A stretch of 20,685 nt of DNA from Proteobacteria bacterium CAG:495 (GTDB taxonomy: Bacteria > Pseudomonadota > Alphaproteobacteria > RF32 > CAG-239), in assembly GCA_000432275.1 (NCBI GenBank), contig HF995285.1, positions 2,710-23,394 on the forward strand. Reading direction: 5' to 3'. The notes below the pieces were generated by a model. It was given only the letters and a program-made list of their open reading frames with translations. It was not told the origin of the DNA and searched no databases. Below, piece by piece: positions 1 through 8,100 of the stretch. Within the stretch, counting starts at the first letter, position 1, and each line of letters begins with the position of its first letter. The translations under genes and the position numbers were made by a program.

Positions 1-815
1 TCCCCCGGCTGAACGCCGCCGCTGATAATGCTGTCCGTATCCGTTCCGAACACGCTCAAAGTGCCTGAACTCATCTGGGTGTTATATGAAAACGCATCGG
101 GATTGACAACCAGTTCTCCGCCGCTGACTGCTGTTTCCCTTACCGAGCCGCCTTCCATAACGTCGACAATTCCGCCTTTTTGAACAGAGGTCTGCTCTGC
201 TGTTCCCCACACCTTTTGCCGGCCTCGTCCGGAAACGACAGTCCCTATGCTTGAACCGCCGGCTTCAACCTGTTGCAAACCACCGCTGACAAATGCATAT
301 TTGGACACCCCGCCGTTCAAAATTTGCTGTAGCCCGCTTTTGACGCTTGCGGCTTCATCCGTTCCCGAAACATTTTCCCGTCCGCCGTTCAAAACCGTTC
401 CTTTAACCTCGGCTCCCGAAGAAACCACGAGCATTCCGCCGTTCACTACGGTGTCCTGCGCATAACCTCCGGCATTGACGTCCACTATCCCCTGGCTCGC
501 CACGGTTGAAGAATAAGCCTCCCCGTTAACGTTTTGAACCGCGTAATATTGCACATTCGTATTATGGGAAACGCCGCCTTTTTCAACATTTTGCTGCCCG
601 TAAGGAAAAATATTGCTGTTATATGCCTCTCCGCCGGACATCACCTGCTGGTTTCCCGAAACCGTAAAATTTTTCGTCGTGCCGTAAACCCGCTGGGTAA
701 CGACGATATGCACGTCGCCGCCGTCCAGAACCTCCCCGGCATTGACAATCTGGGTAATCGCAGCTGCCTGCTGAGGGAAAAACATTCCCAAAAAGAAAAA
801 GATAAATTTTCTCAT
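1..815 (-). CDS. AIDA-type repeat surface protein (autotransporter passenger-like), N-terminal part only
   Basis: The reading frame is open from an ATG at 815 to the window edge, giving 271 codons with no stop, so the C-terminus is missing. It begins with a basic, Phe-rich signal peptide (residues 1-19, ending in AAA). After about residue 25 the protein is built of short beta-type repeats of the form V-x-x-GG followed by V and another GG, for example residues near VVNGGMLVVSSG and ILNGGVSKYAFVSGG. This is the strand-loop-strand repeat of AIDA-I-like autotransporter passengers and related adhesins. A ribosome site (GGTGAGGAAG) lies about 8 nt upstream. A beta-barrel or other anchor would lie outside the window, so autotransporter is inferred and not seen. 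An adhesin or surface-layer role is likely. Confidence 0.8.
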   Translation of the reverse strand, partial: MRKFIFFFLGMFFPQQAAAITQIVNAGEVLDGGDVHIVVTQRVYGTTKNFTVSGNQQVMSGGEAYNSNIFPYGQQNVEKGGVSHNTNVQYYAVQNVNGEAYSSTVASQGIVDVNAGGYAQDTVVNGGMLVVSSGAEVKGTVLNGGRENVSGTDEAASVKSGLQQILNGGVSKYAFVSGGLQQVEAGGSSIGTVVSGRGRQKVWGTAEQTSVQKGGIVDVMEGGSVRETAVSGGELVVNPDAFSYNTQMSSGTLSVFGTDTDSIISGGVQPG

Positions 816-930
816 CCGTCGCTTCCTCACCTTTTAATTTCGTCCTGTTTATATATATTTGAAAACCGAAAATAAAAGTGCCGCCGAAGCACAAGACCGC
901 AGCTCCGTCCTCAACGTCCCAACAATCAGA

Positions 931-959
931 TTGACAAAGGCCGCCTTTGTCGTTAATAT
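931..959 (+). promoter_or_regulatory. Near-consensus sigma70 promoter with embedded 19-bp palindrome
   Basis: TTGACA (931-936), a 17-bp spacer and TATAAT-like TAATAT (954-959) form an almost perfect housekeeping promoter upstream of the CNNM/CorC gene. Within it, GACAAAGGCCGCCTTTGTC (933-951) is a perfect palindrome with 9-bp arms and one central base. It covers part of the -35 box and most of the spacer, so a bound repressor would block RNA polymerase. Which regulator binds is unknown. Confidence 0.65.
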
Positions 960-1000
960 GTGCGTGTTTACAATAATTTGAGGTAATATCTAAAAATATT

Positions 1001-2329
1001 ATGAGTCCCATATACGTGTATGTTTTCAACCTGGTGTTGGTTTTTCTCCTGGTATTCGCTAACGCCTTTTTCGTTGTTTCCGAATTTTCCATTGTCAAAA
1101 TCCGCCGTACCAAATTGGAAGAACTTGCCCATAACGGCAGCAAGCGCGCCAAAATCGGATTAAAAATCAATGACCATCTCAACACCTACCTAAGCGCCAT
1201 TCAGCTGGGAATCACGTTAGCTTCTCTGGGCCTCGGATGGATCGGCGAACCGGCCGTATCCAAACTGCTTGAAGCTTGCTTTGACAATTGGTTGTCCGAC
1301 AATCCTGTCTTGCTCCATTCTTTGAGCTTTGGTATTGCTTTCGGCTTCATTACCTTGCTGCACGTTGTTCTCGGAGAGTTGGTACCCAAATCTCTTGCCA
1401 TTCAGGAAACCGAACGCTGTGCCCTGATTATCGCGCCTGCCCTGTACACTTTTAACCGCATTTTTGCACCTTTTATCTGGGTTTTTGACCATGTAACCAT
1501 CGGCATTTTAAAACTGATGGGCATCAAACCCGGAGATGAAAACGACGACGCTCATTCGGAAGAGGAAATCAAACTGATTATCGATGCTTCGCAAAAAGGC
1601 GGCATTATTGACGATACCGAAGGCGAAATCATCCAAAACGCAATTTGCTTTTCCGAAACCAGTGCTCATGAGATTATGATACCGCGTCAGGACATCAAAT
1701 GTATTTATAAAAATTACAGTTATAATGAAACAATGGACTTTATCCGCCAACACAACCACACGCGGTTTCCGCTCTGCGACAAAGATAAAGACCATATCAT
1801 CGGTATGGTTCACATCCGTGACATTTTGGAACACCCCGAGGATAAAAACGCCAAAGACTTCCTCAATATGGTTTCCAGAGAAATCCTTTTCGTTCCTGAA
1901 AACAAATCCATTTCCGACATTCTGCATCAAATGATGCATAAGCACATCCACCTAGCCATCGTTGTTGACGAATACGGCGGAACCGCCGGTATGATTTCTA
2001 TGGAAGACATCCTGGAAGAACTTGTCGGAGACATTCTCGACGAACATGATGACATTTCTGACGAACCGATAAAGAAAATCGACGATACCAGCTGTGAATT
2101 TGACGGTCTCTATCTGGTAGAAGACGCTTTCGACTGCATGGGTCTTCCTGAATTTGAAACCGAGGAAAGCACCATCGGCGGTTATGTGTTCGGACTTATC
2201 GGACGCGAACCCAAAATCGGAGATTTAGCCGAAGACGACTATTGCCGCTATGAAGTATTAGCGGTTGACAATATGCGTATTACCCGCGTCAAAATCCGCA
2301 TCAAAGAAAAGAGCACAGCCGAAGAATAA
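1001..2329 (+). CDS. CNNM/CorC-type transporter (hemolysin family, DUF21 plus CBS pair plus CorC_HlyC)
   Basis: The protein has 442 residues and the complete family architecture. An N-terminal CNNM/DUF21 membrane domain spans about residues 1-180, with the family motifs GITLASLGLGWIGEP (70-84) and GELVPKSLA (125-133). A CBS pair follows at about 215-275 and 290-350, including DEYGGTAGMISMEDILEELVG (323-343). A CorC_HlyC domain is at about 365-435. Such inner-membrane proteins are linked to Mg2+/Co2+ handling, with nucleotide sensed by the CBS pair; the old hemolysin name is misleading. The start is the only ATG before an in-frame stop at 974-976. A GAGG sequence lies 17 nt upstream, which is longer than ideal spacing. 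The gene appears monocistronic behind its own strong promoter. The transported ion cannot be read from the sequence. Confidence 0.9.
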   Translation: MSPIYVYVFNLVLVFLLVFANAFFVVSEFSIVKIRRTKLEELAHNGSKRAKIGLKINDHLNTYLSAIQLGITLASLGLGWIGEPAVSKLLEACFDNWLSDNPVLLHSLSFGIAFGFITLLHVVLGELVPKSLAIQETERCALIIAPALYTFNRIFAPFIWVFDHVTIGILKLMGIKPGDENDDAHSEEEIKLIIDASQKGGIIDDTEGEIIQNAICFSETSAHEIMIPRQDIKCIYKNYSYNETMDFIRQHNHTRFPLCDKDKDHIIGMVHIRDILEHPEDKNAKDFLNMVSREILFVPENKSISDILHQMMHKHIHLAIVVDEYGGTAGMISMEDILEELVGDILDEHDDISDEPIKKIDDTSCEFDGLYLVEDAFDCMGLPEFETEESTIGGYVFGLIGREPKIGDLAEDDYCRYEVLAVDNMRITRVKIRIKEKSTAEE

Positions 2330-2380
2330 TGTGTTTTTTCAACTATTCCGGCCAAAAGCATTAAACAAATATTAAAACTG

Positions 2381-2408
2381 TTGATTTTTTGTCAAAATTT
2401 TATATAAT
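2381..2408 (+). promoter_or_regulatory. Candidate sigma70 promoter for the glycine-zipper gene
   Basis: TTGATT (2381-2386) and a perfect TATAAT (2403-2408) are separated by 16 bp in an AT-rich stretch, about 30 nt upstream of the start of the small gene. This suggests independent transcription and not read-through from the CNNM/CorC gene. Confidence 0.55.
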
Positions 2409-2437
2409 ATGATAAGACAAGTAATGTGGAGGCCGGT

Positions 2438-2827
2438 ATGGAAAATAATCAGGAAAGAATTAACAGGCTCAGAAAAAGAATTAAACAAATAGCCGACATC
2501 GCCGTTGACTATATTCCTGAAATCTCTGGTGCTGCGGCGGGTGCCGCATTTGGCAGCCCGGTTGTCGGCGCCGTTATCGGAACCGCGGCCAAAAGACTGT
2601 TAAAACGTTTTATGATAGCTCGAACCAAAAAGTTAAACTTTGAGGAGGCCATTCAATATAACATAGAACGTTTCGGCAATGCCACCATTGCGGCATCCGG
2701 GAACCTGAAAAAACAGAAAGAATCCGATGACTTCCGCGCCAATACAACAATTACATATTCCTCCAACACTATGTGTACCGATTTACCGAAATACTTTTCT
2801 GCAGCCAAAGTCACTTACAACCGATAA
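2438..2827 (+). CDS. Small orphan protein with a glycine-zipper hydrophobic segment
   Basis: I do not recognise this 129-residue protein. Residues 1-20 are a charged helix (ENNQERINRLRKRIKQ). Residues 30-58 are a Gly/Ala-rich hydrophobic stretch with glycines at 31, 35, 39, 44 and 48, the GxxxG spacing of glycine-zipper helices that insert or pack in membranes. A basic patch follows (KRLLKRF, 52-58), then a soluble-looking tail with a single Cys at 113. There is no signal peptide. I chose the ATG at 2438 because TGGAGG (2427-2432) sits 5 nt before it. An in-frame GTG at 2426 overlaps that ribosome site and is unlikely to be the start. The gene ends 16 nt from the convergent pbpC. A membrane-active or membrane-associated role is inference only. 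Confidence 0.7.
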   Translation: MENNQERINRLRKRIKQIADIAVDYIPEISGAAAGAAFGSPVVGAVIGTAAKRLLKRFMIARTKKLNFEEAIQYNIERFGNATIAASGNLKKQKESDDFRANTTITYSSNTMCTDLPKYFSAAKVTYNR

Positions 2828-2843
2828 GTTTCGGCAGCTCAAC

Positions 2844-5177
2844 TCAATCAACCGGTACGGTTTCTATTGAAACCGCCGCCGAACGTCCCATTTCATCCAC
2901 CGCCTTAATCTTAGCCTTCCCAACCGGCGTTGTAATTTCCAAAACCTGCCCGGCTTTCGACTGTCCGACCAAATGGTCGTTAACATACCAATAAACCAAT
3001 TCCGCATCGGCATCCAATGCAGCCTTCAAAGCAAGCTTTTCTTCTGGCAGTTTGTGTGAGCGAACTAAAAAACGGCTGTTGTCGGCAGGAAGAACAATTT
3101 GCGGTGCCCTCCCCTGGTTAAACGTCTCTATTTGAGAACAGCTTTCCTTAAAGGCCGGAGGACGCCGGATATTTATTCCGGCCTCGGCATAAGCCTGCAA
3201 AACGTCAGAAGGCCAAAAATTATAATTTCGCATTTCCGTCTGCGGCGGCTTATGACGGCAAGCACGCAAACCGGTTTTGACGTCAATGGGAATCAAACGC
3301 GAAACATTTGACATCCGAATTCCCGAAACGCCCGGAATAAAATACGACATAACGCTCCGCGGACAATAGGCATTGGCGAGATCGCCCGTATCTTTGCAAA
3401 TTTTTACTTTCGCCAAATTCAGCTGCGGCGACGGCTCCAGTTTTGTCGCAATCTCCTGCTGCCCGGCAATCTTTCTGACCAACCGAAAAAATAAAGGCGC
3501 TGCCATATCCCGTCCCACAAAAGCATTATTCGGCGTACCGTCAAAATTTCCGATCCAAACCACAACCACATAGGGGCCGACGACGCCTGCGCTCCAGGCA
3601 TCCTTAAATCCGTATGAAGTTCCGGTTTTCCAAGAAACCGGATAAGCTGTCTTTCGCTTGGAAAATCTGGTCGCAGTATCATCCGCCGCGGCGTTTTGGG
3701 ACAACATATTCAATGTCAAAAACGCCGCCTCCGGTGACAACAACTGTTTAAGCGGCCTCTCTTCACCCTGCAAAACCCGCAGCGTGCCGAAACGCCCCTC
3801 ATTATAAAGCATCGCATACATTGCCGCCAGGTTGTGCATCGACACCTCAGTTCCGCCCAGAGCCATTGCCAAACCGTAAAAACCAACCGGACGCAGCTTT
3901 TGTACGCCGCATGCCTTCAGCAAATTATAAAAATTTTCTTCTCCGACCTGCAACAGCAAATCAACCGCAGGAATATTCCGGCTGTAGACCAAAGCTTGCG
4001 TCGCGTTAAGCAGCCCGTAAAATGAACGGTCAAAATTTTCCGGAGTATAAACACCGTAATTTTTCGGAACGTCTTTCAACATCGTCATCGGATGAATTAT
4101 TCCCCGCTCAAGAGCCTGGGCATAAATAAAGGGTTTCAGCACCGACCCCGGAGAACGCAAAGCCCGCGTTCCGTCCACCTGCCCTTCTATCGAATTGTCA
4201 AAAAAATCCTGAGAGCCGACATATGCCAGAATATCCGTCGTCCTGGCGTCAACGACCATGGCTGCCGCATTATAAACGCCCTGATGCCGATGCTCGCGCA
4301 CATAATCGTGCAAAATATTCTCCGCCGCCTCCTGATAGTTCAAATCCAAAACCGTCTTCACCTCACCGGAAGCCTTTTCCAAAGCCAGCCGGACAAAATG
4401 GGGAGCCCGATTCGGCAAAAAAACGCCGGCATCCAAAGGCAACTCAAGATATGAATTCTCCTTATGCCGATATACCTCAAGCCAGGCCTGTTTCAGCCTT
4501 TTGGATGCTTCCCCTGCATTATGGCGGCCGTGAGCCGACATCAGCGTTCTTTTTGCCGGGTTTTGGGGAATAACCGTCAGAGCCATAATTTGCGGCAGAC
4601 TCAGCTGTTCCGCATTTTTGTTAAAATAAATCAGAGACGCCGCACCTATACCTTCAACATTTCCACCGTATGGCGCAAGATTAAAATAAGCCTCGAGTAT
4701 TTCCCTCTTGTCATAAAACATCTCAATCTGCAACGCCCTGAGAATTTGAAGCGCTTTGCCGCCTATTTTGGAGGAATCGATGTTATAAACGATACGGGCC
4801 AGCTGCATCGTAATTGTTGAGGCTCCTCTTTTGCGTCCGCCTCCCGCCATATCCCACAATGCCCGTCCGATACTCAGGGGATTCACTCCCGGATGATAGT
4901 AAAAACCGCGGTCTTCATAAAGCAACAGCGCTTGCTTTGCCGTTTCCGGAATCTTTTCAAAGGGAACAAACAGCCGATATTTGTCATCCATACTCAGCGA
5001 AAGTTTTAGAAGCTTTCCGTTACGGTCATACACCGCCGACGAAAAACTGTATTTCTGATAAAGATCCGGCCTCGGCACTGTCGCAAAAAACAGGACACAG
5101 AGCACAACTATCCCCGCAGCATACGCAATCAACCGCCGCGGCCGCAAAAACCTCACTATGTAACCCGGGCTACTCAC
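2844..5177 (-). CDS. pbpC: Penicillin-binding protein 1C (bifunctional peptidoglycan synthase)
   Basis: The protein has 777 residues, the usual size for PBP1C. One N-terminal membrane anchor (about 15-34) is followed by a GT51 glycosyltransferase domain (about 60-235) containing EDRGFYYHPG with catalytic Glu88. A transpeptidase domain (about 300-570) carries all three active-site motifs: SVLK (Ser345-Lys348), SRN (399-401) and KTG (517-519). A BiPBP_C domain ends the protein (about 690-777, with YWYVND at 729-734). It polymerises and crosslinks peptidoglycan at the periplasmic face. The GTG start overlaps the stop of the upstream macroglobulin gene by 8 nt, implying coupled translation. A second GTG at 5156 is possible, and neither has a clear ribosome site. 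All catalytic residues are intact. Confidence 0.93.
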   Translation of the reverse strand: MSSPGYIVRFLRPRRLIAYAAGIVVLCVLFFATVPRPDLYQKYSFSSAVYDRNGKLLKLSLSMDDKYRLFVPFEKIPETAKQALLLYEDRGFYYHPGVNPLSIGRALWDMAGGGRKRGASTITMQLARIVYNIDSSKIGGKALQILRALQIEMFYDKREILEAYFNLAPYGGNVEGIGAASLIYFNKNAEQLSLPQIMALTVIPQNPAKRTLMSAHGRHNAGEASKRLKQAWLEVYRHKENSYLELPLDAGVFLPNRAPHFVRLALEKASGEVKTVLDLNYQEAAENILHDYVREHRHQGVYNAAAMVVDARTTDILAYVGSQDFFDNSIEGQVDGTRALRSPGSVLKPFIYAQALERGIIHPMTMLKDVPKNYGVYTPENFDRSFYGLLNATQALVYSRNIPAVDLLLQVGEENFYNLLKACGVQKLRPVGFYGLAMALGGTEVSMHNLAAMYAMLYNEGRFGTLRVLQGEERPLKQLLSPEAAFLTLNMLSQNAAADDTATRFSKRKTAYPVSWKTGTSYGFKDAWSAGVVGPYVVVVWIGNFDGTPNNAFVGRDMAAPLFFRLVRKIAGQQEIATKLEPSPQLNLAKVKICKDTGDLANAYCPRSVMSYFIPGVSGIRMSNVSRLIPIDVKTGLRACRHKPPQTEMRNYNFWPSDVLQAYAEAGINIRRPPAFKESCSQIETFNQGRAPQIVLPADNSRFLVRSHKLPEEKLALKAALDADAELVYWYVNDHLVGQSKAGQVLEITTPVGKAKIKAVDEMGRSAAVSIETVPVD

Positions 5178-8100
5178 TGACTTTTATCATACCGGAGGCA
5201 GAGTTTGCGCGAACCAGAGGCAAATACAGCGCCGAACCATAAACCGGAGGAACGATGAAATCACCCTCGGCAATAACCCTGACCTTATAAGTAAATTCGT
5301 GAGCCTCGCGGTCGGCCGTCACATAAGCGACGACCCTGTCTTCCCGAATTTCAGATGCGGCAACATTCCAATCTGTCTGCAGCGAATTGCTCACTGCCTC
5401 AAAACACCCCGGCAGCATATCGACAATCGCCACGTCGCCGAACGGCTCCTTGCGCAAACCGCGGTAAATTACTTTTACCGTTAGTTCATCGCCCAACTTA
5501 GCCGTAGAAACCTGTTTTCCGTCCCGGTCGTAAAAAGCCTTGGAAACCTCCAGCCCTTCTGCCGCAGCAGTCTTTTTGTCTCCAACCGCAAACCCTTGTT
5601 GCGCCGCAACGTAATAAAACGGCCGCTTGGAGCTTACCGTCAAATTCTTGGTTTGCGGAACAAAGTCAACTGTCGGAAAAGGCGTATAGGCAGGCTTCAT
5701 TCCGGAAAAGCTGAGATCCTTATCGCTTTCTTCGCTGCTCAAAGCATTCAAAGCCAACGTGGCAAAAGCGGCAGAATCAGTTGTAAAATCTCCGCTGCTC
5801 AACGGCTTCAACAAAACCTCGACCGTCTTTTTGCCGAGATTTTCCGACATATCCGGAAAATACGTCGCCATCAGATAAACATTTGCCGCATCTGCCGCCA
5901 GATTACCACTCGGCTGATACTGCCCGGCCAATCCCCGCGCCTTGTTTTCATCCTGAAGCAGCTTATAGCTTGCCGCCATAAAACTTGCTCCCAGACTTTT
6001 CCTCCAGCTTTTTTCATAATTAGCCTTATAATATTCCTCAAGATTCAACAAATAATTGGTCGTCACCTTGCCGCCGAGCGTCAAAACATATGCCGCATAG
6101 GCAGGAACCATATCCTCCGGCCCCTCGGGAGAACGCCCCGCCTGTTCCTCACAATACGACAAGGCTTTTTTCAGCATATTTTCGGGAACGTTAAAGTCAT
6201 GTTCGCGGGCTTTAACCAAAAAATGCGCCGCATATACGGAATCATAAGCATCCGGCTTTGCCCCCGGAACACTCCAGGTCGTAAATCCGCCGTCCAGCGT
6301 CTGCCGCTCACGCAATTTGACCATCACGTCGTCAAACAAAGCGTAAACGTCCATATTGACCGCCAAAGCCGGAGACTTGAACAAAACCTCCATCGCGGGA
6401 AAAACCTTGCTGACCAGCTGCTCGGTACAACCATGCGGAAACTTGTCCAGATATTTCAGCAAACCTGACGCCAGAACCAAGGGAGAACCCGACGCGGACA
6501 GCTGCTGAACCCGAAATTCCGGATACAAGTCTTCCACCCCTTGCAGCCTGTATTGCGAAGTCTCGTACCCCATGGCAAATTTACTGCCATAAGGGGTAGA
6601 CGGCCGCAAACTCATCGTATACGGCATCCGTGCTTTTCGAGAGGAATCTCTGACGCTTTCCGCCGTAAACATCAGCTCCTGTGCTCCCAATTTTGGCAAA
6701 GCCTTCAGTCGGAACTTTACCATAGCCTCGCCTTTTTCCGGCAATTTCACGCTTTGTACCCGCTCGCCGATAACCTCAAATCCGCTTCCCGCATTCAGAG
6801 CGACCCGAACCTCATAATCATCGCCCGAATTGTCAACCAAATTTCCCACGCTGAGTCCGACGACAAATTCGTCTCCCGGAGACACATTAAGGGGACCGGA
6901 AGGTATCAGGGCAAAATCGCCACGCGACAACACGGATACCGCAGCATGTCCGAAACGGCTTTCCGAAACGGCAACCGCCATAACCTTAATCTCGCCGTTA
7001 AAGGTTTCCGGCACCTGATACGTATAGGTTCCGCCGGCTTCGCTGCTGTCCGCGATACCGCTCCAGAAAGCAACCGGTTTGTCGGTTCTGCGCGCAAACG
7101 GATTAAGGTTCTTGTCAAGCGCCGCTTCGGCATAACTGCCGTCACCGCCGCTTGCTGTCAGCATTCTCAGTATTTTGATATCCGGCATAATCAAATCCAT
7201 AATCTGGGAAGTCACCACCCGCAACGCTTTCTTCTTCAGAAATTCGTTCAACGGATCCGGCGTCTTATAACCGGCAACCTGCAATATGCCCTCATTAACG
7301 CCATAGACGATTATCTTAGAAGCGGCAGAGGTTTTATAGCCCACCTTCAACACATCGCCGGGCTTCACCGTCTCCGGAACCTCCAGCCGAACATCCAGCC
7401 TGCGTTTCTGCTTGTTGATTGAAAACGGAGCCACAGCATAACTCAATGCCGGCATATAAATTTCTTTTGACATCTCATCGCGGAAAAAGGCAACATTGAC
7501 GTACGCATTGCCTTCCACAGTATTCGGAAGCTCAATTTCCTCGACCACCGAATTGGTACCGGCCTTAAACCACTTGAAGGCATAAACGCTGTCCCGTTCA
7601 ATCGTAATCAGCCCATACCCCTCATAAGGCGCCGTAATCTGCATTTCGATTTTTTCACCCTGATTATACTCGTTCCGGTTCAATTTTAATCCCAAACTGG
7701 CGTCCCGGTCTATGGCATGACTCAGATTGGCCGCACCGACAACACTGTACTCGGCTTTGGCCAAAAGACGCCCGTCTTCGCCTTCAACCGTCAATATATA
7801 TTCACCGGGCTCGTCCGTTTTCAAAAGCTCGCTGGCACCGTTATCCGAAACCGTCCACGCCCGTTTGGAAATCACCTGCTCTTTGGGAACCATCTGGTAA
7901 CGGTAAGTCCCGTTGGGCATCTCAACCAAACTGGAAATGTATCTGCGCCGGGCCAACGTAAGATATAACCCGTCTTTTGCAATCTGCTGAAGCTTGTTGT
8001 CAACGGCAATGAACTGAATATGACGAACCGCGTTCTTGTCAATGTAGGCCAAATTGCCGTCCGCTTTCCAACCGATTAAATATTTATTGGGAGAAACCAA

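Noticed and set aside
880..895. Short GTGC/GCAC hairpin upstream of the AIDA-repeat gene
   Set aside because: Only four base pairs with a seven-base loop; too weak to call.
619..1185. Minus-strand frame overlapping the CNNM/CorC promoter and start
   Set aside because: It overlaps two supported genes and shows no recognisable domain.
2858..2875. Hairpin CGGTTTC-TATT-GAAACCG near the convergent gene ends, considered as a terminator
   Set aside because: It lies inside the pbpC coding end and has no T-tract on either side.
5596..7422. Two long open frames on the plus strand (5596-6468 and 6541-7422)
   Set aside because: They lie opposite the well-supported macroglobulin gene, have basic low-complexity products without domains, and lack ribosome sites.
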